A program made the position numbers and the translations under genes. From Saccharospirillum sp. (GTDB lineage: Bacteria > Pseudomonadota > Gammaproteobacteria > Pseudomonadales > Natronospirillaceae), in assembly GCA_022565595.1 (NCBI GenBank), contig JAIUML010000010.1, forward strand, positions 1 through 64,000: 64,000 nt of DNA, in the 5' to 3' direction. Every line of letters starts with the position of its first letter. Position 1 is the first letter of the stretch. The notes under the pieces were generated by a model. That model saw only the letters and a list, made by a program, of their open reading frames with translations, was not told the DNA's origin and did not search any database. This document shows, piece by piece, positions 9,011-18,634 of this stretch.

Positions 9011-9996
9011 GCGATCTGTTGACACTCGATCATATTTCCAAGCGCTTCTCGAAAAAGCAGGATCTCGCTTTGCGCATCGCCGGGCGACTCGGCATGCGTC
9101 TTCAGAATCAGACTGTTCATGCGGTGGACGATGTCAGCCTCTCGGTTGCACCGGGTGAAGTGGTCGGGCTGGTGGGCGAATCCGGCTGTGGCAAATCCAC
9201 ACTCGGTCGGGTCGCTGCCGGCATACATGCGCCGAGCGAGGGCCAACTCTTGTGGCAGGGCAAGCCCGCCACACACTCGCGCGAGGCAAAATTGAAAGTA
9301 CAGATGGTGTTCCAGGATCCGATGTCATCGCTTAACCCGCGACACCGGATCGACCGCATTATCTCCGAAGCGCCTGTTTTTCATGGTCAGATCAAGTCGA
9401 GAGAGGCGGGTGATTTCGCGGCTGAACTGTTGCAGAAGGTGGGGCTCGACCCCGACTTTCGTGCTCGCTACCCGCACCAGTTTTCCGGCGGGCAACGTCA
9501 GCGCATTGCCATCGCCCGTGCGCTGGCCGTCAAACCCGAAATCATTGTTGCTGACGAAGCAGTCAGCGCGCTGGACGTGTCTGTTCAGGCTCAGGTGCTC
9601 AACCTGTTTATGGACCTTCGTCAAGAGTTGGGGCTGGCTTACCTGTTTATCAGTCACGATCTGGGCGTCGTTGAGCACATAGCCGACCGGGTGTTCATCA
9701 TGTACCTGGGCCGAGTGGTTGAATCCGCGACCACCGAGACCCTGTTTGCCGGGCCTCTGCACCCTTATTCGCAGGCGTTGTTGGCCGAAGTGCCTCGCCT
9801 GACCAGCGGCAAACGCCGTTTTCAGCCAATTAAGGGGGAAATTCCCTCACCGCTCAACCCGCCTTCGGGTTGTCATTTTCATCCCCGTTGCCCACTGGCA
9901 GACGGGGAATGCCGCGCCAGGCAGCCTGCCCTCAGGCAAATCGCGCCTGGTCACATCGTAGCCTGTCACAAAGTGGCAGTGCCTAAACCTCAATGA
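9007..9996 (+). CDS. Peptide ABC transporter ATPase, DppF type
   Basis: 329 residues. Walker A GESGCGKST, signature [15 protein letters not shown], Walker B IIVADEAVSALD, and HDLGVVEHIADR after it. The C-terminal extension has the GCHFHPRCPLADGEC cysteine pattern of DppF. It pairs with the preceding ATPase as a heterodimer. Alanine replaces the usual proline/threonine in the DEP(T/V) box (DEAVSALD), a substitution common in DppF-type proteins. Confidence 0.93.
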   Translation: MSDLLTLDHISKRFSKKQDLALRIAGRLGMRLQNQTVHAVDDVSLSVAPGEVVGLVGESGCGKSTLGRVAAGIHAPSEGQLLWQGKPATHSREAKLKVQMVFQDPMSSLNPRHRIDRIISEAPVFHGQIKSREAGDFAAELLQKVGLDPDFRARYPHQFSGGQRQRIAIARALAVKPEIIVADEAVSALDVSVQAQVLNLFMDLRQELGLAYLFISHDLGVVEHIADRVFIMYLGRVVESATTETLFAGPLHPYSQALLAEVPRLTSGKRRFQPIKGEIPSPLNPPSGCHFHPRCPLADGECRARQPALRQIAPGHIVACHKVAVPKPQ

Positions 9997-10010
9997 GGAG
10001 AACAATAACC

Positions 10011-11564
10011 ATGACCAGACTATCGAAAATTCTCGGAGCAACAGCCTTTGCTGCATTGCTCGCCGGCAGTGCTGCGGCACAGTCGATTACCGCAGGCCTG
10101 TCTGCTGCGCCCAGCTCAATGGACCCGCATTTTGCGACCACCGGGCAAAACCAGCAGCTGGCAGCGGTGCTTTATGACCGGCTTATCCATATTGGTGCCG
10201 ATGGCAGCTTTGTGCCAGGCCTCGCCACGTCGTGGGAGGTGTCGGACGACCATCTGACCTGGACCTTCACCTTGCGTCAGGGTGTCACCTTCCATGATGG
10301 CAGCCCGTTCACGGCCGCTGATGTGGTTTTCACCTTTGACCGCATTCCCGAGGTGCCCAATAGCCCGGCTCCCTTTACTCAGCGACTTGCAGCCATCGAC
10401 AGCGCCGAGGCGGTAGATGACTACACTCTGGTGATCACCACCTCCAGCCCGGCACCTGGTTTGTCGACTGATCTGTCGACGATCTACATCGTATCGCAGA
10501 ATGTGGGTGACGCACCCAGTGCCGATTTTGACCGCAGCATTGCGTCTAACGGAACCGGGCCCTATCGACAAGTCAGCTACAGCCCCGGCGAAAACCTGGT
10601 GTTGGAGCGTAATGATAATTATTGGGGTGAAATACCGGATTTTGAGCGGGTGACCATCCGTTTTCTGGATAACGCAGCCAGTCGCGTTGCATCCATCCAG
10701 ACGGGCGAGGTGGATTTCATCGACTCTGTACCACCCAATGACCTCCAGCGGTTGCAGGCACTCGCTCCGGTAACGGTTGTTTCGGCACCGTCGGCCCGCA
10801 TGCTGTATATGGGTGTCGATCAGCTTGAGGAGACAACGATTCAGATTGATCCGTCAGTGGGCAACCCTTTCCTTGACCGTCGTGTGCGCGAGGCATTGAG
10901 CCTGGCCATTAACCGTGAAGCCATTATCGATCGCATTCAATTCGGCTCCGGCTTGCCAGCGAATCAGTTCGCACCTGAAGGTATTTTTGGCCATAACCCA
11001 AATATCCCGGCATTTGAATATAACCCGGAGCGTGCTCGCGAGCTGCTGGCCGAGGCGGGTTATGCCGACGGCTGGTCAATGTCCATCCATGGGCCTGCCG
11101 GGCGCTATGTGAATGACACCGATGTGCTGCTGGCCATAGGTCAGATGTGGTCTCAGGTGGGTCTGGATGTTGAGGTCGAAACAGTGCCGGCCAATGTCTA
11201 TTTTGGGCAGGCGACGAACCGCGACTTCTCCGCCTTTATTGTGGCATTCGGCATTACCACGGGTGAAAGCTCATTAGCCTATCGTAACGTGTTGGGCTCG
11301 GTCGATCCGGATCTGGGCTGGGGTTCCAATAACCGCTTCCGTTACTCGAACCCGGAATTTGATGCGGCGCTGGCTCAAGCCTTTGAGGCTTTTGAGGATG
11401 CCGATCGTGAGGCAGCCCTGCAGGAGGCAGCGCGCATTGCCGCCGAAGATGTTGCTGTAATCCCGCTCTACTGGGAAGGTAATAACTGGGCCGTGCGTGG
11501 CGCGCTGGACTTTACGCCCAGCCCGGACGGACGTTCGCTTGTGACCAACCTTAGCGTGCGGTGA
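10011..11564 (+). CDS. Peptide ABC transporter substrate-binding protein (family 5)
   Basis: 517 residues from the ATG at 10011, which has GAGGAG ten bases upstream; an in-frame ATG at 9993 overlaps the previous stop but has no ribosome-binding site. The signal peptide MTRLSKILGATAFAALLAGS ends near AAAQS, so the protein is periplasmic. The SBP_bac_5 pattern is clear: YDRLIHIGADGSFVPGLATS, then WTFTLRQGVTFHDGSPFTA. It captures substrate for the preceding permeases and ATPases. The next gene, a hydrolase, overlaps its stop codon by four bases, so uptake and cleavage of a peptide-like or acyl substrate may be linked. Confidence 0.93.
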   Translation: MTRLSKILGATAFAALLAGSAAAQSITAGLSAAPSSMDPHFATTGQNQQLAAVLYDRLIHIGADGSFVPGLATSWEVSDDHLTWTFTLRQGVTFHDGSPFTAADVVFTFDRIPEVPNSPAPFTQRLAAIDSAEAVDDYTLVITTSSPAPGLSTDLSTIYIVSQNVGDAPSADFDRSIASNGTGPYRQVSYSPGENLVLERNDNYWGEIPDFERVTIRFLDNAASRVASIQTGEVDFIDSVPPNDLQRLQALAPVTVVSAPSARMLYMGVDQLEETTIQIDPSVGNPFLDRRVREALSLAINREAIIDRIQFGSGLPANQFAPEGIFGHNPNIPAFEYNPERARELLAEAGYADGWSMSIHGPAGRYVNDTDVLLAIGQMWSQVGLDVEVETVPANVYFGQATNRDFSAFIVAFGITTGESSLAYRNVLGSVDPDLGWGSNNRFRYSNPEFDAALAQAFEAFEDADREAALQEAARIAAEDVAVIPLYWEGNNWAVRGALDFTPSPDGRSLVTNLSVR

Positions 11565-13423
11565 TGCCCATGTCCGTTGCGAGTCCGAACCCGCATGACA
11601 CAACCAGCCAGTGGGACATCATGGTGCCAATGCGTGACGGCGTGCGGCTGGCAACGGATGTATTCTTTCCCGAGCCTGCGGCGCAGGGCCCCTGGCCCGT
11701 CATTTTGGAACGAACACCCTATGACAAGTGTGCGCCTCGCGCCAATGAATACACGGTTGCACATCCCGAGGTGTTTGGCCGGGAGGAACTGGCGCGGTTC
11801 TTCACCAGGGCGGGGTTTGTTGTCGTCTTTCAGGATTGCCGGGGCCGGTATGGCTCGGAAGGACACTTCGTCAAATACCGGAGTGAGGCCGAAGATGGCT
11901 TTGACACCATCGAATGGATTGCCAAGCAGCCCTGGTGTGACGGTCAGGTCGGGACCATGGGCCTGTCGTATTCTGCTCATACTCAGATGGCAGCCGCCTG
12001 CCTGAACCCGCCTGCACTGGCCGCGATGATCTGTGATTGCGGCGGCTTTTCCAATGCTTACCAGGGGGGTATTCGCTATGGCGGAGCACTGGAGATGAAG
12101 CAGGTCACCTGGGCCTATCGCCATGCCTTGCGTTCACGAGCGGCCGCTGAAGACCCTGTGGTCAAAGCTGCGCTGGAGACGACGGACTTACGCGACTGGA
12201 TAAAACGTATGCCCTGGAAGCGAGGCCTTTCGCCGCTGTCGCCAGTGCCAGAGTACGAAAACTTCCTGTTCGAGCAATGGGAGCACAGTCTGTTTGATGA
12301 CTACTGGAAGATACCATCGCTATACGCGGCCGGCTGGCATGATCAGATGCGTGCCGTGCCCAGCGTACACATTTCCGGTTGGTATGACCCTTACGCCGTT
12401 ACCGCGGTCGAGAATTTCAAGGGGCTACGCAAAGCAGGGCATGATACCAGCCTCATTCTTGGCCCCTGGACCCATGGCAACCGGTCGCGCAGTTGTGCAG
12501 GCGATGTCGACTTCGGCTATCAATCCACCTTCGATGAGGCCCTGGGGACGGATTTCGTGCAATTTCGCATCGACCTGTTCCGTCGCCATCTTCAAGGTGC
12601 AGTGCAACCTGAGAGCCCGCGCGTGCGCTACTTCGTCATGGGGGGCGGCGCAGGGGAGCGCAATGAGCACGGACAGATGTCGCATGGCGGTCGCTGGCAT
12701 GTCGCCGACAGCTGGCCACCCGAGGCGACCCAACCGATTACATTTTACCTAGGGTCTACCGGCCGGCTTAGTCTTGAGCACACCGATCCTCCGGGAGCAA
12801 AGCATTATGTCTTCGACCCGGCTGACCCGGTCCCTACCATAGGTGGGCCGATCACCTCCGGTGCACCCATCATGGTTGGCGGCGCCTTCGACCAGCGCGA
12901 GACCGCTGAGATCTTTGGTGCCAAAGCCAGCGGCTTGCCGCTAGCCAGCCGACCCGACGTACTGGTATTCGAGACCGACCCGTTGGAAGAAGCCGTCACT
13001 CTGGCAGGGGATCTGGCCGTCACGCTTTTTGTCAGCTCGGACAGACCGACGACAGACTTCACCGCCAAGCTCGTCGATGTCTACCCGCCGAACCTGGATT
13101 ATCCCCATGGTTATGCGATGAACCTGACCGATGGCATTTTGCGAGCCTGCTACCGCGACGGTTTCGAGCAAGCATTGCCGCTGCAACCGGATGAAGTCTC
13201 AAAGCTGACGATCAAACTCTACCCGACGGCCAATCGTTTTGAAGCAGGGCATCGTATCCGGCTGGAAATCTCTTCCTCGAATTTCCCCCGGTTCGATGTG
13301 AATCCGAACTTTGAGGCCGGAAACGACCTCAGTGCGACCAGGCTACGCGCGATCAATGGCGTCCATATGGGTGTAGATTATCCCTCCAGGCTGGAGGCTT
13401 ACCTGTTGCCGAATGAGGTATAA
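11561..13423 (+). CDS. CocE/NonD-type S15 family hydrolase
   Basis: 620 residues, start GTG or the adjacent ATG, overlapping the binding-protein stop. Alpha/beta hydrolase of the X-Pro dipeptidyl-peptidase/cocaine-esterase family: QDCRGRYGSEGHF (oxyanion region), nucleophile Ser136 in GLSYSAH, acidic residue in SGWYDPYAVTAVENF, catalytic His in LGPWTHGNRS, and a C-terminal jelly-roll domain (about residues 400-615) ending HRIRLEISSSNFPRFDVNPN. No signal peptide, so cytosolic. Members split peptides, glutaryl-amides or esters, and the exact substrate cannot be read from sequence. Being last in the peptide-importer operon supports a peptidase or amide-cleaving role. Confidence 0.88.
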   Translation: MMPMSVASPNPHDTTSQWDIMVPMRDGVRLATDVFFPEPAAQGPWPVILERTPYDKCAPRANEYTVAHPEVFGREELARFFTRAGFVVVFQDCRGRYGSEGHFVKYRSEAEDGFDTIEWIAKQPWCDGQVGTMGLSYSAHTQMAAACLNPPALAAMICDCGGFSNAYQGGIRYGGALEMKQVTWAYRHALRSRAAAEDPVVKAALETTDLRDWIKRMPWKRGLSPLSPVPEYENFLFEQWEHSLFDDYWKIPSLYAAGWHDQMRAVPSVHISGWYDPYAVTAVENFKGLRKAGHDTSLILGPWTHGNRSRSCAGDVDFGYQSTFDEALGTDFVQFRIDLFRRHLQGAVQPESPRVRYFVMGGGAGERNEHGQMSHGGRWHVADSWPPEATQPITFYLGSTGRLSLEHTDPPGAKHYVFDPADPVPTIGGPITSGAPIMVGGAFDQRETAEIFGAKASGLPLASRPDVLVFETDPLEEAVTLAGDLAVTLFVSSDRPTTDFTAKLVDVYPPNLDYPHGYAMNLTDGILRACYRDGFEQALPLQPDEVSKLTIKLYPTANRFEAGHRIRLEISSSNFPRFDVNPNFEAGNDLSATRLRAINGVHMGVDYPSRLEAYLLPNEV

Positions 13424-13442
13424 AAGCGCTACCCGATGCACG

Positions 13443-14537
13443 TTATAGATCAGATTCCTGGGGGTTTGTTGCATCCTCTTCGCGCAGGAATACCTTGCTC
13501 TGCATGGGCCTTAGCCATGCCTCATCACCTTGCAGTAAACCAAGGCCACGGAACTGATGTTTTGGTAATTCTGCTTGAATGAGCTCTTTTGAATGTTCCG
13601 TCTGCAATTCAAGTCGCACCGTAGGGCCAACGACCAGTATGGATTTAATAATGGCATGAATGGCATCGCCTGATTCATTATTGGCCAGTACGTCGATTTC
13701 GTGCGGGCGAATGTAAGCGAGTGCATCCTGCTCTTTGCTGTCGCTGTGTTCGGGCACGGGCACGCGCAAATCGCCAATGGTTGCAGTCCCTTCATGAACG
13801 CGCGCATGAAAAAGATTCACGTTGCCCAGAAAGCGATACACAAAAGGGTTGGCGGGGTGGTCGTATACTTCTTCCGGTGTGCCTTCTTGCTCTACACGGC
13901 CATTGTTCATGACCACGACGCGATCGGACACCTCCAGGGCCTCTTCCTGATCATGAGTAACGAACACACTGGTTACGTGTATTTCGTCGTGCAGTCGGCG
14001 TAGCCAACGCCGTAACTCAGCGCGCACTTTGGCATCCAATGCACCGAAGGGTTCGTCCAGCAGCAATACTTTGGGTTCAACCGCCAGGGCGCGAGCCAAG
14101 GCTATACGTTGGCGCTGGCCGCCCGAAAGCTGTGCAGGATAACGGTGTGCCGTCCAGTCCAGTTGGACCAGTTCCAAAAGACTCATCACTTTCTTGCGTA
14201 TGGCCTCTTTATTTGGCCGCTCGCGGCGTGGTTTGACCGTCAGCCCATAGGCCACGTTTTCGAACACGGTCATGTGTTTAAACAGTGCATAGTGTTGGAA
14301 AACAAAGCCTACACCCCGATCACTGACATGCTCGTGTGTCTGATCCTTGCCATGAAATTCAATACGTCCTGAATCCGCCTGCTCTAAACCGGCGATGATA
14401 CGTAGCAAGGTCGTTTTGCCGGAGCCAGAGGGGCCCAGTAACGCAGTCAATTGCCCTTCAGGCAGTTCCAGTGAAACGTTGTCTACGGCGATAAAGTTGT
14501 TAAAACGTTTGTTAATACGATCAACACCAATGCTCAT
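13443..14537 (-). CDS. cysA: Sulfate/thiosulfate ABC transporter ATPase
   Basis: 364 residues from the ATG at 14535-14537, which overlaps the cysW stop by one base (TAATG). Walker [10 protein letters not shown], signature [16 protein letters not shown], Walker [17 protein letters not shown], His in [13 protein letters not shown]. The N-terminus ([20 protein letters not shown]) and the C-terminal TOBE region match CysA. It energises sulfate uptake with CysT, CysW and Sbp. Convergent with the S15 hydrolase; only 19 bases separate them. Confidence 0.95.
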   Translation of the reverse strand: MSIGVDRINKRFNNFIAVDNVSLELPEGQLTALLGPSGSGKTTLLRIIAGLEQADSGRIEFHGKDQTHEHVSDRGVGFVFQHYALFKHMTVFENVAYGLTVKPRRERPNKEAIRKKVMSLLELVQLDWTAHRYPAQLSGGQRQRIALARALAVEPKVLLLDEPFGALDAKVRAELRRWLRRLHDEIHVTSVFVTHDQEEALEVSDRVVVMNNGRVEQEGTPEEVYDHPANPFVYRFLGNVNLFHARVHEGTATIGDLRVPVPEHSDSKEQDALAYIRPHEIDVLANNESGDAIHAIIKSILVVGPTVRLELQTEHSKELIQAELPKHQFRGLGLLQGDEAWLRPMQSKVFLREEDATNPQESDL

Positions 14538-15427
14538 TATTCTGTCGCTCCTGTACGTTGCTCCCACCATTCCACTGTACTTTTGATGGCAATGGTGACG
14601 AGGGCCAATCCGGTTAAAATGGATGACACAGCGAAGGCCGCTGTAAACATGTATTCGTTGTACAACACCTCAATGTGCAGCGGCATGGTGTTTGTCTCTC
14701 CGCGAATGCGTCCTGACACTATAGCCACCGCGCCGAACTCGCCCATGGCCCGTGCATTACATAGAATAATGCCGTAGATCAGCCCCCACTTGATGTTGGG
14801 CAGGGTCACATACCAGAAGGTTTTAAGGCCACTGGCGCCCAGCGTGAGCGAAGCCTCCTCTTCCTGCTTTCCTTGCTGTTGCATCAAAGGAATCAGCTCG
14901 CGTGCGATGAATGGCATGGTGCCAAACGCGATAACGATGACGATGCCGGGAACGGCAAAAATGATGCGAAGATCGTGAGCGCTGAGCCAGTTACCTAGCC
15001 AGCCTTGCGAGCCAAAAAGGATGACAAAGATTAATCCAACCACCACCGGTGAAATAGCAAACGGCATGTCGATCAATGAGATCAGCAAGGGCTTGCCACG
15101 GAACTCAAACTTGGCAACAGCCCACGCCACAGTGACACCAAATATCACGTTTATGGGTACGACGATCACTACGACCAATAAAGTAAGGCGAATGGCCGCG
15201 CGTGCGTCAGGCTCAGTTACAGCGGCGTACCAAACACCCAACCCTTGTTCGAAGGCACCCACGAGCACGACCAGTAGCGGAAGAATCAGAAAGGCGGCAA
15301 GGAAGGCCAGGGCGATGCCGATCAGTGTGCGCCTTACCCATTGCGGTTCTTCAGTTGCACGCTGCCACTGCGCAGCTCGATCCAGTTGCACCGGCGTAGC
15401 CTGTGCTGAGGTATGCAATTCAGTCAT
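14537..15427 (-). CDS. cysW: Sulfate ABC transporter permease
   Basis: 296 residues with six membrane helices; the permease motif [20 protein letters not shown] (residues 231-250) and [19 protein letters not shown] are characteristic of CysW. N-terminal extension of about 30 polar residues before the first helix. Starts nine bases after cysT ends, with an AGGAGT ribosome-binding site. Confidence 0.95.
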   Translation of the reverse strand: MTELHTSAQATPVQLDRAAQWQRATEEPQWVRRTLIGIALAFLAAFLILPLLVVLVGAFEQGLGVWYAAVTEPDARAAIRLTLLVVVIVVPINVIFGVTVAWAVAKFEFRGKPLLISLIDMPFAISPVVVGLIFVILFGSQGWLGNWLSAHDLRIIFAVPGIVIVIAFGTMPFIARELIPLMQQQGKQEEEASLTLGASGLKTFWYVTLPNIKWGLIYGIILCNARAMGEFGAVAIVSGRIRGETNTMPLHIEVLYNEYMFTAAFAVSSILTGLALVTIAIKSTVEWWEQRTGATE

Positions 15428-15436
15428 AAGGCACTC

Positions 15437-16294
15437 CTAGTGCGAAAAGCGGCGGGTAGACCACCACTGCAAACCGTTAATAACCAGCAGCATCACAAAC
15501 GCAGCCAATAACATCACCGTGCCAATAGCGGCAGCCCCGTGGTAGTCATATTGTTCTGCCTTGGCGACAATCAGCAGGGGTGTTATTTCTGTGAGGTAGG
15601 GTAAATTGCCCGAGATAAAGACCACCGAACCGTATTCACCAAGCGCTCGTGCAAAAGCCAAGGCATAGCCCGTAAGCAAGGCAGGCATCAAGGCGGGCAG
15701 GATGACGCGTCGAATGGTGGTGAGTCGGTTTGCACCGAGTGCAGCAGAAGCCTCTTCGAGTTCAGATTCGAGATCCTCCAACACCGGTTGCACTGTGCGC
15801 ACGACGAAAGGCAGGCCTATGTACGTTAAAGCGATGACGACGCCAATTTGAGTGTACGCAATGCGAATTCCATAGACATCAAAGTACTGTCCGACCCAAC
15901 CGGTAGAAGCATACAGTGTTACCAACGCAATACCCGCAACCGCTGTCGGCAGAGCGAACGGCAGGTCGATCAAGGCATCGACAAAACGCTTAAAGGGAAA
16001 CTGGTAGCGCACCAATACCCAGGATACCAGGAGCCCAAACACCAGGTTAATGGTGGCACCGATCAGCGAAGCGCCAAAGGAAAGCTTGTAAGACGCCACT
16101 ACCTGCGGGTGGCTAATAGCCCGCCAAAACTGCTCCCAGGATTGAGTCATGGTGAACAGCAGTAAACCGCCGACCGGTATCAAAAACAGGAAGCTGATAT
16201 AAAGTAGAGAAAACCCCATGGTGATGTTAAACCCGGGGATCACATTGCGCGGCCGAGGCGATCGCAGAACGCTCGAGGGGGCCAGAGTGGTCAT
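15437..16294 (-). CDS. cysT: Sulfate ABC transporter permease
   Basis: 285 residues from the ATG at 16292-16294 (MTTLAPSSVLRSPRPRNVIP), which has a GGAG motif upstream; an in-frame GTG at 16315 is less likely. Six helices, with ALGEYGSVVFISGNLP and ELEEASAALGANRLTTIRRV as the CysT/CysU permease signatures. Pairs with CysW. Also called cysU. Confidence 0.95.
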   Translation of the reverse strand: MTTLAPSSVLRSPRPRNVIPGFNITMGFSLLYISFLFLIPVGGLLLFTMTQSWEQFWRAISHPQVVASYKLSFGASLIGATINLVFGLLVSWVLVRYQFPFKRFVDALIDLPFALPTAVAGIALVTLYASTGWVGQYFDVYGIRIAYTQIGVVIALTYIGLPFVVRTVQPVLEDLESELEEASAALGANRLTTIRRVILPALMPALLTGYALAFARALGEYGSVVFISGNLPYLTEITPLLIVAKAEQYDYHGAAAIGTVMLLAAFVMLLVINGLQWWSTRRFSH

Positions 16295-16361
16295 ACTGTT
16301 ATGGTCTCCAGACACAGAACACTCCGGCTATAGACCGACGTGTTCTGTGAGCATTAAAGGC

Positions 16362-17408
16362 TTAGCGATTGCGTGCAATGTTTTCCAGAATAGTGTCGAA
16401 ATGGCCACCATCATTGAAGTGGTCGTTCTGTGCCTTATCCCAGCCACCGAAGACATCGTCGATACCGAAGAAGTTTACGTCAGGGAACTGATCGCTGAAC
16501 TCAGCAGCAATGACCGGGTTAGAGGGGCGGTAAAAGTGCTTACCCGCCAGGCGTTGTGCGTCGTCAGTGTACAAACCTTCCAGATAGGCTTGCGCTACAG
16601 CGCGTGTTCCCTTGCGATCAACATTGGCATCGACTACCGTCACAGGAGGTTCAGCCAGAATACTCACAGACGGAACTACGATCTCAAATTGGCCACGCCC
16701 CAGTTGCTCTACAGCCAGAAACGCTTCGTTTTCCCATGAGATAAACACATCACCAATGCGACGCTGCACGAAGGTGTTGGTTGCGCCACGGGCTGCGGGG
16801 TCGAGCACGGGTACGTTAGCGAAGATTTTTTCTACGAACTCGAAAGCAGCCTCCTCAGAACCATATTTCTTCAGCGCATAGCCCCATGCTGCTAAATAGT
16901 TCCAACGCGCACCACCAGAGGTTTTGGGGTTAGGGGTAATAACTTGGACGTCGTCGCGTACCAGGTCGTCCCAGTCCTGAATGTTTTTGGGATTACCCGC
17001 GCGTACTAACAATACAATGGTGGACGTATAGGGTGAGCTATTGCCTGGCAAACGCTCTTGCCAATCGGCGGGAATCAGGTCGGCACGTTGGCGCAAAGCG
17101 TCAACATCGTAAGCTAACGCCAGGGTGACGACATCGGCATCGAGGCCGTCAATCACTGAGCGAGCCTGGGAACCAGAACCACCATGAGACTGACGAATAT
17201 TGACCGTTTGGTTGTGTTTGGCGCGCCACTGTTGTGCGAACCACTCATTGTATTCGCGATACAGTTCACGCGTGGGGTCGTAGGACACGTTCAGTAGGTT
17301 GACCGTTTGTGCCTGCGCGGTTAATGCACTAAAAGACACAGCCGTCAGGCCAATGGCAATAATACGTTTCAGTCGAGCGGTGAGAGTAGACACGGTTGTA
17401 ATCTCCAT
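16362..17408 (-). CDS. sbp: Periplasmic sulfate-binding protein
   Basis: 348 residues with a signal peptide (residues about 1-33, cleavage after ALTAQAQ). Family motifs: NVSYDPTRELYREYNEWFA near the mature N-terminus, SHGGSGSQARSV, NPKTSGGARWNYLAAWGYA and FISWENEAFLA, which contribute the sulfate-binding groove. First gene of the sbp-cysT-cysW-cysA operon; a 67-base gap to cysT. The operon lies just downstream of the CysB-type regulator, which probably activates it during sulfur limitation. Confidence 0.95.
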   Translation of the reverse strand: MEITTVSTLTARLKRIIAIGLTAVSFSALTAQAQTVNLLNVSYDPTRELYREYNEWFAQQWRAKHNQTVNIRQSHGGSGSQARSVIDGLDADVVTLALAYDVDALRQRADLIPADWQERLPGNSSPYTSTIVLLVRAGNPKNIQDWDDLVRDDVQVITPNPKTSGGARWNYLAAWGYALKKYGSEEAAFEFVEKIFANVPVLDPAARGATNTFVQRRIGDVFISWENEAFLAVEQLGRGQFEIVVPSVSILAEPPVTVVDANVDRKGTRAVAQAYLEGLYTDDAQRLAGKHFYRPSNPVIAAEFSDQFPDVNFFGIDDVFGGWDKAQNDHFNDGGHFDTILENIARNR

Positions 17409-17585
17409 TCAAGGTTAGGTTTCGTTCGAGCAACGGCTCTGAGAACGAATACTAGGAGATTGCTTTAAGTGTCAGAACGAATTAGAAATGGAATCTTTAT
17501 CTTAAAATCGAATATATAGTATGAGCGCCTGGAATACTCTAGGCTATTTTAAGCCCAATTAAGACAGATTAACGCCGCCCGCAGC
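17409..17585 (-). promoter_or_regulatory. sbp promoter region, possible CysB sites
   Basis: 177 A/T-rich bases between the regulator stop and sbp. ATTCGTTCT is repeated twice on the sbp strand (around 17445 and 17478). A/T-rich CysB-like stretches lie near 17490-17530. I cannot place -35/-10 boxes with confidence. Confidence 0.4.
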
Positions 17586-18515
17586 CTACTCCTGACCGAT
17601 CAGCGCATCATCCACATCGGCTCTGGTCAAATCAGGGCTGCACAGTTGCAAAAAGTCATAGAGATAGCTGCGTAAAAATCCATTGCGTCGAATGGCCAGT
17701 AGCGTGGTGTTACTGGGGAAAAGTGAATCTCCAGACAGCAGTCGAAGTTCGGTGTCGCGTTGCGGATCGAAGGCGACGGAGGCAATGATGCCGGCTCCAA
17801 GCCCAAGCTCGACATAGGTTTTGATCACGTCTGCGTCTACTGCCGACATGGCGATTTCGGGTTGCAGGTTGGCCTTGCGGAAAGCTTCGTCTATATTTGC
17901 ACGGCCAGTGTATCCGCTGTGATAGGTGATAATGGGGTGTTGCGCCAGTGCGTCTAGCGTAGGTGGTTCAGCGGTATCCAGCGGATGGCCCTTGGGCACG
18001 ATAATGCTGTGGTGCCAGCTATAGAAAGGAAAACAGGTAAAGGTGCCTGCATTCGACAATAGGCCTTCGGTGGCAATACCGACATCAACATCACCACTTT
18101 TAAGCATGGTAGCAATTTCGTCAGGACCGCACTGATGCAGTTCTAGCCGTACTTTTGGAAATTTAAGTTGGAACGCCTTAAGTACCCGAGGAAGCGCATA
18201 GCGCGCCTGCGTGTGGGTGGTAGCGATACGCAAGGTGCCGCTGCCACTGTTTGTGAACTGCTGGCTCGCCAGACGCATGTTCTCAATTTCAGTCAGGATT
18301 CTTTCTGCCGATTGAAGAATGACCTGGCCTGGCTCGGTTAATCCCAGCAAGCGCTTACCTCTTCTTACAAACAAGAGAACGCCTAACTCATCTTCCAGAT
18401 CGCGAATGTGTTTGCTAACACCGGATTGAGAGGTGAACAGAGAAGCAGAAACGGAGGTCAGGTTGAAATCCCGACGAACTGTTTCCCGAATGATCCGAAG
18501 TTGTTGCAGGTTCAT
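17586..18515 (-). CDS. cysB: CysB-type LysR regulator of sulfur assimilation
   Basis: 309 residues, slightly shorter than E. coli CysB (324). The N-terminal helix-turn-helix is highly CysB-like (MNLQQLRIIRETVRRDFNLT, then LFTSQSGVSKHIRDLEDELG). The effector domain keeps the sulfate/acetylserine-binding region TTHTQARYALPRVLKAFQ. It lies immediately upstream of and co-oriented with sbp-cysTWA. It likely responds to O- or N-acetylserine and activates the sulfate operon. It could be the paralogue Cbl, since the two are hard to tell apart by eye. Confidence 0.9.
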   Translation of the reverse strand: MNLQQLRIIRETVRRDFNLTSVSASLFTSQSGVSKHIRDLEDELGVLLFVRRGKRLLGLTEPGQVILQSAERILTEIENMRLASQQFTNSGSGTLRIATTHTQARYALPRVLKAFQLKFPKVRLELHQCGPDEIATMLKSGDVDVGIATEGLLSNAGTFTCFPFYSWHHSIIVPKGHPLDTAEPPTLDALAQHPIITYHSGYTGRANIDEAFRKANLQPEIAMSAVDADVIKTYVELGLGAGIIASVAFDPQRDTELRLLSGDSLFPSNTTLLAIRRNGFLRSYLYDFLQLCSPDLTRADVDDALIGQE

Positions 18516-18634
18516 GGTTCTTCCTGAACGGCAATAAAAAACTAAATATAATTCCTTTTTATTATATTAAGTACCAAACGTTTAAACTATGTATATCTGT
18601 TTTTGTGATATGTCTCGAGACGTTTATTGAGTGA

